The notes under the pieces were generated by a model. That model saw nothing but the letters and a program-made list of their open reading frames with translations. It did no database searches and had not been told where the DNA came from. Positions 17,583 to 26,867 of a DNA stretch of 64,000 bases are shown in pieces. The translations under genes were made by a program, and so were the position numbers. Every line of letters begins with the position of its first letter. Within the stretch, counting starts at the first letter, position 1. The DNA comes from Streptomyces sp. SLBN-118 (GTDB lineage: Bacteria; Actinomycetota; Actinomycetes; Streptomycetales; Streptomycetaceae): positions 1,736,001 through 1,800,000 of the forward strand of contig NZ_VFNP01000001.1 of assembly GCF_006715635.1 (NCBI RefSeq), written 5' to 3'.

Positions 17583-18809
17583 ATGACGACGCAAGAGCTG
17601 CACTTCGAGCCACAGTTCCGCGTCGGTCGCGGCTGGATATCAGCTCTCGTGCTGGCCAACCTGGGCCTTTTCATGGCTTTTCTGACGCCGATCCAGGTGC
17701 TGCTCGCCGAGCAGATCGACGCGCTGTCCCCGTCGGGCAAAGAGGTCGCGCTGGGCTGGGCCACGGGTGTCGGGGCGCTGGTCGCCGTCGTCGCCAATCC
17801 GCTCGCGGGCGCGCTCTCGGACCGTACGCGCGGGCGCTTCGGCCGCCGCCGGCCGTGGATCCTCGGCGGGGCGGTGCTGGGCGCCGTGGGACTGGCCGTC
17901 ACCGCCGCGCAGACGACCGTCGTCGGGGTCGCGCTCGGCTGGTGTCTGGCCCAGCTCGGCCTGAACGCCATGCTCGCCGGGACCAATGCCGTGGTGCCCG
18001 ACCAGGTGCCGGTCCGTCAGCGGGCCGCGGTCTCCGGATTCCTCGGGATACCGATGACGCTGGGTCTGGTGGTCGGCGCCGTTCTGGTGACGATGGTGGT
18101 GACGGGCATCGCCACGGGCTATCTGCTGCTGGCCGTGCTGACGGTGCTCTGCGCGCTGCCGTTCGTCTTTCTCATGCCGGACCCCCACGTGCCGGCGTCC
18201 GCTCGGGAGCCGGTGCGGCTGAAGGACTTCTGGGTGAGTCCGCGGGCGTATCCGGACTTCGGCTGGGCCTGGCTCACCCGCTTCCTGGTGATGCTCGGCA
18301 ATGCCATGGGCACGCTCTATCTCCTGTACTTCCTCAAGGACGCGGTGCACTACGCGAATCCGGACGAGGGCGTACTGATCCTGACGCTGCTGTACACGGC
18401 GGGCGTGGCGGTGACGGCCGTGGCCGGTGGGGCGGTCTCGGACCGGCTGGGGCGGCGCAGGGCGCTGGTGGCGGTCGGTTCGGCGGTGATGGCGGCCGCC
18501 TCGCTGCTGCTGAGTCTGTGGCACACGTGGCCGATGGCGATGGGCGCGGCAGCGCTGCTGGGGCTCGGCTTCGGGATGTACATCGCGGTCGACCAGGCGC
18601 TGATCACCCAGGTGCTGCCGCAGGCCGGCGACCGGGCCAAGGATCTGGGCGTCATCAATGTCGCCAACTCCGCCCCGCAGGTACTCGGCCCGGCGCTGGC
18701 CGCTCCGGTCGTGGCGTACGCGGGCGGGTACGCGGGACTGTATCTGACCTCCTCCGTGGTGACGCTCCTCGGCGGTGTCCTGGTGTGGAAGATCCGCTCG
18801 GTGCCGTGA
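17583..18809 (+). CDS. MFS transporter, sugar-carrier-like
   Basis: The 408-residue protein has about twelve membrane helices. The loop between helices 2 and 3 reads GALSDRTRGRFGRRRPWI, and the equivalent in the second half is GAVSDRLGRRRALVAV; both are MFS signatures. The RGRFGRRRPW form is common in sucrose- or glycoside-type carriers, and the neighbouring convergent gene is a beta-glucosidase, which suggests uptake of a beta-glucoside. That pairing is inference. The start is ATG 17583; the frame is open upstream to 17538 but those residues look non-coding. The stop lies inside a 15-base tandem repeat. Confidence 0.85.
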   Translation: MTTQELHFEPQFRVGRGWISALVLANLGLFMAFLTPIQVLLAEQIDALSPSGKEVALGWATGVGALVAVVANPLAGALSDRTRGRFGRRRPWILGGAVLGAVGLAVTAAQTTVVGVALGWCLAQLGLNAMLAGTNAVVPDQVPVRQRAAVSGFLGIPMTLGLVVGAVLVTMVVTGIATGYLLLAVLTVLCALPFVFLMPDPHVPASAREPVRLKDFWVSPRAYPDFGWAWLTRFLVMLGNAMGTLYLLYFLKDAVHYANPDEGVLILTLLYTAGVAVTAVAGGAVSDRLGRRRALVAVGSAVMAAASLLLSLWHTWPMAMGAAALLGLGFGMYIAVDQALITQVLPQAGDRAKDLGVINVANSAPQVLGPALAAPVVAYAGGYAGLYLTSSVVTLLGGVLVWKIRSVP

Positions 18810-18835
18810 CGTCCGGTGCCGTGACGTCCGGTGCC
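18801..18835. repeat. 15-bp tandem repeat across the MFS stop codon
   Basis: GTGCCGTGACGTCCG occurs at 18801-18815 and 18816-18830, followed by a partial GTGCC. The MFS stop codon is in the first unit. It looks like a slippage duplication; no function is implied. Confidence 0.7.
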
Positions 18836-18842
18836 CTGCGGT

Positions 18843-20204
18843 TCAGTGTCCCGACTTCTGGGCGGCTATGGCATCCCGGTACCACGCGTAGGAAGCCTTC
18901 GGCGTGCGCTCCAGCGTCTCGTAATCGATGTGGACGAGACCGAAGCGCTGCGCCGCGCCCTCGACCCACTCGATGTTGTCGGTGAGCGACCAGGTGAAGT
19001 AGCCGCGTACGTCGACCCCGGCGTCGATCGCCTGGTGCAGCGAGCGCAGATGGCCGTCGAGGAAGTCGATACGGCGGCGGTCGTCGAGCCCGTCGTACGA
19101 GCAGCCGTTCTCCGTGATGTACACCGGCGGCAGCCGGTCGCCGAACCGGTCCTTCAGCAGGACGAGCAACTCGCGCAGCCCGTCGGGCTCGACCGACCAG
19201 CCGAAGTCGGTGCGCTGCTCGCTCTCGATCTCGCGCACCCCGAAGGGCAGTTCGGCGGGCAGGCCCACACCGGCGAAGTCACCGAGAGCTTCGTTCGACG
19301 GCGCGCCGACGAGCATCGGCTGGTAGTAGTTCACGCCGTACCAGTCGAGCGGGGCGGAGATGACGTCCAGGTCGTCGGCGACCGGTCCCGGCATCAGGGC
19401 GGCGAAGTTCTCGTCCGGGTAGCGGCCGGTGAGAATCGGGTCCGCGAACATCCAGTTGGTGATCGTGTCGTACAGCTCGGCGCCGAACCGGTCCTCCTCG
19501 CTCGTCCCCGCGGTTCGCACGGGCGAGTGGGAGACCGCTGTCCCGATGTTGGTGGCCCCCGCCGCGCGCAGGGCCTGGACGGCGAGACCGTGGGCGAGCA
19601 GCTGATGGTGGGCGGCGGGCAGCGCGTCGAAGAGCAGCTGCTTTCCGGGCGCGTGCTCGCCGAGCGCGTAGCCCAGAAGGGTGACCTCGGCCGGTTCGTT
19701 GATGGTGATCCACATCGGTACGCGGTCGGCGAGCCGTTCGGCGACGGCCGAGGCGTACTCGGCGAAGCGCGCGGCCGTGTCCCGGTTCAGCCAGCCGCCC
19801 GCCTCGTCCAGCTGAAGCGGGGTGTCCCAGTGGTAGAGGGTGGGTGCGGGCCGTATGCCGTGGGCGCACAGCTCGTCGACGAGCCGGTCGTAGAAGTCGA
19901 GCCCGGCCATGTTGACCGGGCCGCTGCCGCCGGGGACGACACGCGGCCAGCTGACGGAGAAGCGGAAGGCGTCCGCGCCGAGCCCGGCGAGCAGGGCGAC
20001 GTCCTCGCGGTAGCGGGCGTGGAAGCCGGTGGCGCGCGAGGCGTCGGCTCCGTCCTTGATACGGCCCTGGGCGGCGAAGGCGTCCCATCCGGACGGACCC
20101 TTGCCCTCGGTGTCGACGGCTCCCTCGGTCTGGAAGGCGGAGGCGGACGCGCCCCAGAGGAAACCGGGCGGGAAGGCGGGCAGCGGCGGCAGCGGCGTCG
20201 ACAT
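18843..20204 (-). CDS. GH1 beta-glucosidase
   Basis: The 453-residue protein is a full-length glycoside hydrolase family 1 enzyme that removes terminal beta-linked glucose or similar sugars. The N-terminal signature FLWGASASAFQTEGA is at about 15-30. The acid/base Glu is E170 in WITINEPAEVT and the nucleophile is E365 in VYITENGCSYDG. The substrate-binding SWPRVVP and WSLTDNIEW segments are also present. There is no signal peptide, so it acts in the cytoplasm, probably on sugars brought in by the convergent MFS carrier. ATG 20204 is chosen because residues before it do not resemble the family. It is divergent from treZ. Confidence 0.93.
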   Translation of the reverse strand: MSTPLPPLPAFPPGFLWGASASAFQTEGAVDTEGKGPSGWDAFAAQGRIKDGADASRATGFHARYREDVALLAGLGADAFRFSVSWPRVVPGGSGPVNMAGLDFYDRLVDELCAHGIRPAPTLYHWDTPLQLDEAGGWLNRDTAARFAEYASAVAERLADRVPMWITINEPAEVTLLGYALGEHAPGKQLLFDALPAAHHQLLAHGLAVQALRAAGATNIGTAVSHSPVRTAGTSEEDRFGAELYDTITNWMFADPILTGRYPDENFAALMPGPVADDLDVISAPLDWYGVNYYQPMLVGAPSNEALGDFAGVGLPAELPFGVREIESEQRTDFGWSVEPDGLRELLVLLKDRFGDRLPPVYITENGCSYDGLDDRRRIDFLDGHLRSLHQAIDAGVDVRGYFTWSLTDNIEWVEGAAQRFGLVHIDYETLERTPKASYAWYRDAIAAQKSGH

Positions 20205-20306
20205 GGCCGTGACCTTAATGGCGGCAAGGACCCCGCTTCCAGACCCCGATCTTGCCAGGATGGGAAACGGCATCTACGACGGGCATCGACGACGAGGGGA
20301 CCGCCA

Positions 20307-22052
20307 GTGCTGTTCGAGGTGTGGGCGCCGCAGGCCGAGGATCGGGTCACGCTGTGGCTGGAGGGCGCCGAGCGCCCCATGGAGCGTGCCGAAGGTCGAC
20401 CGGGCTGGTGGAGCACGGAGGCGGACGCCGGCGACGGCGCGCGGTACGGCTTTGCGCTGGACGGCGGGTCTGTGCTGCCCGATCCGCGCTCGCGCCGCCA
20501 GCCGGAAGGACCCGACGGGACGAGCGCGATCGTCGACCAGGACGCGTACGAGTGGCGGCACGATTGGGCGGGGCGGGGGCTCGGCGGTGCGGTGCTGTAC
20601 GAGCTCCATATCGGCACGTACACCCGCGAGGGCACGCTCGACGCGGCGGCCGAACAGCTCGGCGAGCTGGCCGAGTTGGGGATCACCCATGTCGAACTGA
20701 TGCCGCTGTGCCCGTTCCCCGGAGTGCACGGCTGGGGGTACGAGGGTGTGTCGCTGTGGGCGGTCCACGAGCCGTACGGCGGGCCCCTGGCGCTCAAGCG
20801 CTTTGTCGACACGGCGCACGGTCATGGCCTCGGGGTCGTCCTGGACGTGGTCCACAACCACCTCGGTCCGTCCGGGAACCACCTGCCCGCCTTCGGCCCG
20901 TACTTCACCGATGCCCATCACACGCCGTGGGGCGCCGCCGTCAACCTCGACGCTTCCGGCTCCGACGAGGTACGCGCGTATCTGCTGGGGAGCGCACTGG
21001 CCTGGCTGCGCGACTACCGCCTCGACGGGCTGCGCCTGGACGCGGTGCACGCCCTCGCCGACACTCGTGCGCTCACGTTCCTGGAGGAGCTGTCCGCCGC
21101 CGCCGACGCACTGGCCGACGACCTCGGACGGCCCTTGTTCCTGATCGCCGAGTCCGACCTGGGCGACCCACGGACGACGACGCCGCGCGAGGCGGGCGGC
21201 CTCGGCCTGCACGCGCAGTGGAACGACGACCACCACCACGCCCTGCACACCGCGCTGACCGGCGAATCCCAGGGCTATTACGCCGACTTCGCGGCATCGC
21301 CCCTGGCGGCCCTCGCCAAGACCCTCACGCACGCATTCTTCCACGACGGAACGTATTCGAGCTTCCGCGGGCGTACGCACGGCCGCCCGCTCGATGTGAC
21401 GACCACCCCGGCGCACCGCTTCCTCGGCTACGCCCAGACCCACGACCAGATCGGCAACCGGGCACTGGGCGACCGGCTCTCCGCCACCCTCTCCCCCGGG
21501 CTGCTGGCCTGCGCGGGCGCGCTGGTGCTGACCGGGCCCTTCGTCCCGATGCTGTTCATGGGCGAGGAGTGGGGCGCCCGTACGCCCTGGCAGTTCTTCA
21601 CCGACCACACCGACCCGGAGCTCGCCGAGGCGGTACGCAACGGGCGGCGGCGGGAGTTCACGGCACACGGCTGGTCGGCGGACCAGATCCCCGACCCTCA
21701 GGACCCTGCGACCCGGGCCCGCTCCTGCCTGGACCGCACCGAACGCTCCCGCGAGCCGCACGCACGCCTCCTGTCCTGGCACCGCGAGCTGATCGCCCTC
21801 CGCGGCGCCCAGCCCGACCTGACCGATCCGGACCTGGAGGCGGTGAAGGTGGCGTACGACGAATCGGCCCGCTGGCTGGCCTACCGCCGGGGCGACACGC
21901 TGGTGGCGATCAACCTCGCGAAGGAGCCGGTGGGGATTGCGCTGGGGGGTGGGGGGCGGGTGCTGGCGTCCTGGGACCGGGTCGAGCCACCGGGGGCGGA
22001 CGGGGTGCTGCACCTCCCGCCGGAGTCGTGCGTGGTCCTGTCGGACGGCTGA
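20307..22052 (+). CDS. treZ: Malto-oligosyltrehalose trehalohydrolase TreZ
   Basis: The 581-residue GH13 enzyme releases free trehalose from the malto-oligosyltrehalose made by TreY. The N-terminal early-set domain begins VLFEVWAPQAEDRVTLWL. The barrel shows LDVVHNHLGPSGNH, the nucleophile Asp in GLRLDAVHALAD, the acid Glu in FLIAESDLGDP and the Asp of TPAHRFLGYAQTHDQIGN, a segment characteristic of TreZ. The start is GTG 20307, preceded by GACGAGGGG. It lies 5.8 kb from treY, with unrelated genes between. A terminator-like hairpin follows at 22157-22204. Confidence 0.95.
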   Translation: MLFEVWAPQAEDRVTLWLEGAERPMERAEGRPGWWSTEADAGDGARYGFALDGGSVLPDPRSRRQPEGPDGTSAIVDQDAYEWRHDWAGRGLGGAVLYELHIGTYTREGTLDAAAEQLGELAELGITHVELMPLCPFPGVHGWGYEGVSLWAVHEPYGGPLALKRFVDTAHGHGLGVVLDVVHNHLGPSGNHLPAFGPYFTDAHHTPWGAAVNLDASGSDEVRAYLLGSALAWLRDYRLDGLRLDAVHALADTRALTFLEELSAAADALADDLGRPLFLIAESDLGDPRTTTPREAGGLGLHAQWNDDHHHALHTALTGESQGYYADFAASPLAALAKTLTHAFFHDGTYSSFRGRTHGRPLDVTTTPAHRFLGYAQTHDQIGNRALGDRLSATLSPGLLACAGALVLTGPFVPMLFMGEEWGARTPWQFFTDHTDPELAEAVRNGRRREFTAHGWSADQIPDPQDPATRARSCLDRTERSREPHARLLSWHRELIALRGAQPDLTDPDLEAVKVAYDESARWLAYRRGDTLVAINLAKEPVGIALGGGGRVLASWDRVEPPGADGVLHLPPESCVVLSDG

Positions 22053-22129
22053 GCTGCCATCTGCCGGGCCCTCCCTCCACGGACCAGGCCGTGGGAGCTC
22101 CCCCATCCCGAACTGGGCTCCGCTCCAGA

Positions 22130-22230
22130 CCCCGTATGCGACCTTCGGCCGCATGTCCTCAAACGCCCGACGGGCTGAGAATTGAGCCCTCCGGCGATTG
22201 AGGAGCGGAGGTCCGGGGGCAGCGCCCCCG
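22130..22230 (+). repeat. Dispersed ~100-bp hairpin element, copy 2
   Basis: This copy matches 3431-3530 read on the opposite strand, including the flanking block CGACCTTCGGCCGCA. Its central arms (22157-22178 and about 22182-22204) form an imperfect hairpin, with more mismatches than copy 1. It sits between the convergent ends of treZ and the M24 peptidase gene and may serve as their shared terminator. Confidence 0.65.
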
Positions 22231-22274
22231 ATTGAGGGAAGGGGCCGGGTGGGGAACAACTCCGCCGCAGGCGC

Positions 22275-23396
22275 CTACTCGACGATCGCCATCTCACGCG
22301 ACGTCACATTGAACCTGCGCCCACCCTCCTCGGTCACCGTCACGATGTCCTCGATCCGCACCCCGAACCGCCCCGGCAGATAGATCCCCGGCTCCACCGA
22401 GAAGCACATCCCCGGCACCAGCTCCCGCTCCTCCCCCTCGATCATGTACGGCGGCTCGTGCGTCGTGACGCCGATCCCGTGGCCCGTGCGGTGGATGAAC
22501 AGGTCCCCGTACCCCGCCTCCTCGATGATTTCGCGGGCCGCCCGGTCGACCTCCTGGCAGGCCACGCCCGGCTTCACCGCCTCGACCCCGGCCCGCTGGG
22601 CCTCCTGCACCACGTCGTGGACGTGCTGCTCGGCGGGGGACGGCTCGCCGACGTGGACCGTACGGGAGGTGTCGGAGCCGTAGCCGTGCTTGAGGCCGCC
22701 GAAGTCGAGGACGACCATGTCGCCCTGCTCGATGGTCCGTGCCCCCGCCTCGTGGTGGGGATTCGCACCGTTCGGGCCCGAGCCGACGACCGTGAAGTCC
22801 ACCTGGGAGTGGCCGAAGTGCTTGAGCAGCGCGGCGAGGTCGGCCGCTACGTCCAGTTCCCTGCGCCCGGAGAAGCGGACCTTGAGGATCTCCTCGTACG
22901 TCGCGTCCGCCGCCGCGCCGGCGGCTGCCAGCCGTTCCAGCTCATGCGCGTCCTTCACCGCCCGCAGCATGGGCAGCACCTCGGTCAGCGATACGTACGA
23001 GGTCTCCGGCAGCGTGTGCTGCAGGCCGAGCAGATGCATCGCCCAGGCGTTGTCGCTGACGCCGAACCGCCCAGCCTTGTCGAGGAGCGTCGCGGTGACG
23101 GCGTACGGGTCCTTGCCGTCGGTCCAGTCCCGCAGGGTGAGCGCGGACGCACCCGGGGCCTCCGCGGCGTCCGGGGCCTCCAGCGTCGGGACGACAAGGA
23201 CCGGCTCGTGGCCGGCCGCGAGGACGAGGAGGGTGAGCCGTTCGGTTTCCGCGGGCCGGTAGCCGGTGAGGTGGACCAGGTCGGGGCCGGGAGCGACGAG
23301 GAGCCCCGCAAGCCCCGCGTCGGCGGCGGACTCGGCGGCGCGGGCCATTCTGGCCCGGTAGTCGCCGGCGGTGAAAGGCGCGGGTGTGGTCGGCAT
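22275..23396 (-). CDS. M24-family Xaa-Pro aminopeptidase/dipeptidase
   Basis: The 373-residue protein has an N-terminal creatinase-like domain (about 1-140) and a C-terminal pita-bread metallopeptidase domain. The five metal ligands are visible: Asp in MVVLDFGG, Asp in GSDTSRTVHV, His in RTGHGIGV, Glu in SVEPGIYLPG and Glu in VRIEDIVTV. It would cleave X-Pro bonds in peptides in the cytoplasm. ATG 23396 starts MPTTPAPFTAGDY; the frame is open further upstream without resemblance to the family. The next gene on the same strand ends 37 bases upstream. Confidence 0.92.
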   Translation of the reverse strand: MPTTPAPFTAGDYRARMARAAESAADAGLAGLLVAPGPDLVHLTGYRPAETERLTLLVLAAGHEPVLVVPTLEAPDAAEAPGASALTLRDWTDGKDPYAVTATLLDKAGRFGVSDNAWAMHLLGLQHTLPETSYVSLTEVLPMLRAVKDAHELERLAAAGAAADATYEEILKVRFSGRRELDVAADLAALLKHFGHSQVDFTVVGSGPNGANPHHEAGARTIEQGDMVVLDFGGLKHGYGSDTSRTVHVGEPSPAEQHVHDVVQEAQRAGVEAVKPGVACQEVDRAAREIIEEAGYGDLFIHRTGHGIGVTTHEPPYMIEGEERELVPGMCFSVEPGIYLPGRFGVRIEDIVTVTEEGGRRFNVTSREMAIVE

Positions 23397-23433
23397 GGGG
23401 CCATCGTGCCGGTCGGGCACGGAGCCCGCGAGT

Positions 23434-24387
23434 TCATTCCTCGCCTTTGGCCACCAGCCGTTCCAACAGCTCCTGGAATTCCTTGCCGACCACGATCCGC
23501 AGCCCCTCGCCGTCCTCGTCACGGTCGCTGAGCTGGGTGAGCGTGCCGTCGCGCCACCAGTAGACGTACGGGCTGATGGCGCCGGGGGTGTCGGCGTAGC
23601 CGGAGGCCGCGAAGGAGGCCATGGCGTTGAGCGCGGGGATCATGCCGGTGTCGTGGATGGCGTGGAAGGCCAGCTGGTGCCGGAAGGGCATCGCGACCAG
23701 TGCCCCGTCGGCGGACAGCTGTTCCCCGGTGACCTGCCGTACGACGCTGTCCAGCGCCAGGACCCGGCTGGCCGTGTAGAAGGAGTCGCCGAGGACCACC
23801 TCGAAGCGCATGCCATCGGCGTCCTTGACGGTCTCGTGGCCCTCGACGGGCAGGCCCCGGAGGTTGTACAGCGCCTGGTCACGCAGGTACTGGAGGTCAC
23901 CGAGGGGTTCCAGGGCCTCGTCGGTGAGCATCATGACGCTCTCGGGGAGGTCGAGCGCGATGATCTCGTACAGGCCGGGGGCGAGGGGGCGGGCGTAGCC
24001 GAAGTTCTCCGGGTTGAAGCCGTCCCGGCCGACGACGCGGGGGTAGAGCTGCGCGCGGATCTGCTCGGCGGGCAGGGTGTCGAGCGCGGAGGGTGCGTCC
24101 ATGGTGCGCAGGACCATCCCGACGTGCTGCCGGACCAGTTCGGGCCAGGCGCGGGGCCCGCGCTCGTCGTTGTGGCACACGGCGGCGAGGTTGGCCAGCC
24201 CGAACTGGCGGCCCGCGCTGTCGGACACCACGTCCGCGTAGACGGTCACCTCCAGGCCCTGTTCGGCGAAGGCTTCGCGCACTTGGGCACGGAAGCGGGT
24301 GCCCTCCTCGGCCGAGAAGAAGGAGAACTCGGGGTCCCGGGGTGCATCGCGTCCGTCGCGCTTCGGCCCTCGCCGGAACAACCCCAC
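23434..24387 (-). CDS. DUF1444 (YtpQ)-like conserved protein
   Basis: I recognise no enzyme. The 317-residue soluble protein has no signal peptide or membrane segment. A stretch near the middle (LDLPESVMMLTDEALEPLGD, then YLRDQALYNLRGLP) resembles the DUF1444/YtpQ family of Firmicutes, whose function is unknown. GTG 24387 is the probable start because GGAAGG lies seven bases upstream and the residues before it look non-coding. It is probably co-transcribed with the M24 peptidase gene downstream. Confidence 0.7.
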   Translation of the reverse strand: MGLFRRGPKRDGRDAPRDPEFSFFSAEEGTRFRAQVREAFAEQGLEVTVYADVVSDSAGRQFGLANLAAVCHNDERGPRAWPELVRQHVGMVLRTMDAPSALDTLPAEQIRAQLYPRVVGRDGFNPENFGYARPLAPGLYEIIALDLPESVMMLTDEALEPLGDLQYLRDQALYNLRGLPVEGHETVKDADGMRFEVVLGDSFYTASRVLALDSVVRQVTGEQLSADGALVAMPFRHQLAFHAIHDTGMIPALNAMASFAASGYADTPGAISPYVYWWRDGTLTQLSDRDEDGEGLRIVVGKEFQELLERLVAKGEE

Positions 24388-24447
24388 GTCAACCCGCCTT
24401 CCGTCGGCATCCCAGAACCCCGAGCGTACAGACCGTGTCCTGAACAA

Positions 24448-25314
24448 TCAGATCCTGCTCCGCATGCGCTCGGCCAAGCCCTCGGCGGAGCCCCGCAGCA
24501 CGCCCGTGTGCAGCAGCTCGGTCCGGTGGACGAGCCGGGGTTCGGTGAGCGGCACGGCGAGGGCCCCGTCCGCCGGGGCCAGTGCGTGCGGCAGCAGCGT
24601 CAGACCGAGTCCGGCGGCCGCGAGGGCGAGGAGGGTACGGATGTCCGTGCCCTCGTACCGCAGAGCCGGCCTGAAGCCCCGCGCCGCGCCCGTCGCCGCG
24701 CGCAGCTGCTCCAGCGGCAGTCCGGCGTCCGGCGCGTCCAGCCAGCGGGCGTCGACGAGATCGGCGAGCCGCAGCCCGCGTCGGCGGGCGAGCGGATGGC
24801 CGTCGGGGAGCACGACGGCGACGGGCTCCTCGGCCACGCCCGTGGCGGTGAGCGGGGCGACGTCGGGAAGCCGCAACGGGTCGCTGGGTGCGGCGAGGCC
24901 GTCGACGAGGCCCAGGTCCGCGGCCCCTGTCGCGACGGCGGCCGGTATGTCCTCCCGGGGCTGCACCCGCAGAGTCGCGCGCGAGACGGGCAGCGCGGCG
25001 AGGGTCTCCGGCCGGACGGCGAGCGGGGATGCGACGACGGTCAGTGCTGTGGCCGGTTCGCCCGCCAGGCGCGTGAGGTCGGCGCGGGCGGCGTCGAGGC
25101 GAAGCAGCAGCGAGCCCGCGTGCTCCAGCAGCCGCTCGCCCGCCCGGGTCGGCGTGACCGGACGGCGGTTCAGCAGGGACATCCCGAGGTCGTGTTCGAG
25201 GGCGGCGATGTGCTGGGAGACGGCGGACTGGGTGTAGCCCAGCTCGCGAGCGGCGGCTGAGAACGACGACAGCCGGGCGACGGTGACGTACGTATGAAGG
25301 AGGTGCGGGTCCAT
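24448..25314 (-). CDS. LysR-family transcriptional regulator
   Basis: The 288-residue protein has an N-terminal winged helix-turn-helix (SSFSAAARELGYTQSAVSQ, residues about 16-35, then LEHDLGMSLLNRR) and a C-terminal two-lobed effector-binding domain. The start is ATG 25314. It is divergent from the amidotransferase-like gene at 25382 across a 67-base gap, the usual LysR arrangement, so that gene is its likely target. The effector is unknown. Confidence 0.9.
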   Translation of the reverse strand: MDPHLLHTYVTVARLSSFSAAARELGYTQSAVSQHIAALEHDLGMSLLNRRPVTPTRAGERLLEHAGSLLLRLDAARADLTRLAGEPATALTVVASPLAVRPETLAALPVSRATLRVQPREDIPAAVATGAADLGLVDGLAAPSDPLRLPDVAPLTATGVAEEPVAVVLPDGHPLARRRGLRLADLVDARWLDAPDAGLPLEQLRAATGAARGFRPALRYEGTDIRTLLALAAAGLGLTLLPHALAPADGALAVPLTEPRLVHRTELLHTGVLRGSAEGLAERMRSRI

Positions 25315-25381
25315 GTCATAAGCATCCGCGATCACGGGAGTACAGATCATCGTTGGACGTGAACCGACCGCGGCGACCAGC

Positions 25382-26173
25382 ATGTTCGTCATGATGAAGA
25401 CCGGCACGACGAAGACGGACACGCAGACCGTCGCCCGGATCGCCCTCGTCGGCGATCGTTCGCCCCATGTGAAGTCCCACACCCGTGTCCCCGGCCTCCT
25501 CGACGCCCTCGCCGAACGCGACGGGCTCGTCCTTGACGCGTACTGGATCCCGACCGGTGACGCGCAGGCGCCCGGCGCGGTCGACGGATTCGACGCGGTG
25601 TGGGTGCTGCCGGGGAGCCCGTACCGCAGCGAGGCGGGCGCCCTCGCCGCGATCCGCTCGGCGCGCGAGCGGGGCATCCCCTTCCTCGGCACGTGCGGCG
25701 GCTTCCAGCACGCGCTGCTGGAGTACGCGCGCGACGTCTGCGGCCTCGTCGATATCGCCCACGCGGAGAACGACCCCGATGCCGACGACCTGCTCATCGC
25801 GCCGCTGGCCTGCTCTCTGGTGGGACATGAGGGCGCGGTGCGGCTCACGCCCGGTTCGCTCGCCGAGTCGGTACTCGGGGCGGAGAGGACTCAGGAGCGC
25901 TACCACTGCTCGTACGGCCCCGATTCCCGGCATCTCGACACGCTGCGGGCGCACGGGCTGCGCTTCACGGGCGAGGACGAGGAAGGGCAGGTCCGGATCG
26001 CGGAGCTGCCCGGGCATCCGTTCTTCCTGGCGACGCTGTTCCAGCCGGAGCTGTACGGGGACGGGACGCGCCCGCACCCGATTGTGCGGGCACTGGCGGC
26101 GGCCGCCGTGGCGCACGCCGCCGCGGCGGCCGGGCGAGGCCCTGTCAGGCCTGATCACCCGGACACGGCCTGA
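25382..26173 (+). CDS. Class I glutamine amidotransferase-like protein related to the CTP synthase C-terminus
   Basis: The 263-residue protein resembles the stand-alone family related to the glutaminase half of CTP synthase. The oxyanion and nucleophile loop is FLGTCGGFQHAL with Cys105. The segment that normally carries the catalytic His-Pro-Glu reads ATLFQPELYG (Gln221-Pro-Glu223), so the His is replaced. It may have lost amidase activity or use another residue. No synthase domain is present. It is probably controlled by the divergent LysR regulator. The 3' end overlaps the convergent kinase gene by 19 bases. Confidence 0.8.
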   Translation: MFVMMKTGTTKTDTQTVARIALVGDRSPHVKSHTRVPGLLDALAERDGLVLDAYWIPTGDAQAPGAVDGFDAVWVLPGSPYRSEAGALAAIRSARERGIPFLGTCGGFQHALLEYARDVCGLVDIAHAENDPDADDLLIAPLACSLVGHEGAVRLTPGSLAESVLGAERTQERYHCSYGPDSRHLDTLRAHGLRFTGEDEEGQVRIAELPGHPFFLATLFQPELYGDGTRPHPIVRALAAAAVAHAAAAAGRGPVRPDHPDTA

Positions 26174-26850
26174 GCGGACTGTGTGATCACGAAGTCGGCG
26201 CGGCCGCGGCCGCGGGCGACCAGCCGGGCGTTGGGCTCGTCGGAGTCGTGGACCCAGCGCTCGGCGAACGCCCGCTGCTTGCCGAACCGCACATGCCGGT
26301 CGACCAGGCGGCTGACACGGACGGCGTCGTCAAGCTCCAGGTACCAGACCTCGTCGAGGAGGGGGCGGACCTGGGCCCAGGGGCCCTCGTCGTGGAGCAG
26401 GTAGTTGCCCTCGGTGACAACGAGGGGGACCTCGGGCTCGACCGCGATGCTTCCGGCCACCGGCTCTTCCAGGGAGCGGTCGAAGGCGGGGGCGTAGACC
26501 GTGCCGCCCGGGACGGGGGAGCGGAGCCGCGCCAGCAGGGCGGCATACCCGGCGGCGTCGAAGGTCTCGGGCGCACCCTTGCGGCGGGCCCGCCCGAGGC
26601 GTTCGAGCTCGGTCTGAGCGAGGTGGAAGCCGTCCATGGGGACCAGGACGGCGAGGCTCCCGAGTACGTCGACGATGTGGGCGGCAAGGGTCGACTTGCC
26701 CGCACCCGGGGGTCCGGCGATGCCCAGGACGACGCGGCGGCCGGAGACGGCGAGTGCGCGGGCGCGGTACAGGACGTGCGGGGGGTACTGCGGGGGCGGC
26801 GGCACGTGCATGGCAGGCATTCTTCCACTGCGTTGATCCCGCCCCATCAT
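26155..26850 (-). CDS. P-loop nucleoside/uridine kinase-like protein
   Basis: The 231-residue protein has the Walker A motif GIAGPPGAGKSTLA near residues 42-55 and the uridine/pantothenate-kinase-type segment VPMDGFHLAQTELERLG. VVTEGNYLLHDEGPW follows near residue 145, and VDRHVRFGKQ near residue 185 may be the lid. The phosphate acceptor is unknown. ATG 26850 has GAGG eight bases upstream; later in-frame ATGs lie at 26820 and 26811. It starts only 17 bases from the divergent VOC gene. Confidence 0.85.
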   Translation of the reverse strand: MMGRDQRSGRMPAMHVPPPPQYPPHVLYRARALAVSGRRVVLGIAGPPGAGKSTLAAHIVDVLGSLAVLVPMDGFHLAQTELERLGRARRKGAPETFDAAGYAALLARLRSPVPGGTVYAPAFDRSLEEPVAGSIAVEPEVPLVVTEGNYLLHDEGPWAQVRPLLDEVWYLELDDAVRVSRLVDRHVRFGKQRAFAERWVHDSDEPNARLVARGRGRADFVITQSAQAVSG

Positions 26851-26867
26851 ACGTATAACCTCGGCTC

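Noticed and set aside
18801..18835. The 15-base tandem repeat as a CRISPR or regulatory array
   Set aside because: Only two full units, no spacers, and it overlaps a stop codon; simple slippage is enough.
20274..22259. A 661-codon minus-strand open frame across treZ
   Set aside because: Shadow frame; treZ on the plus strand is unmistakable.
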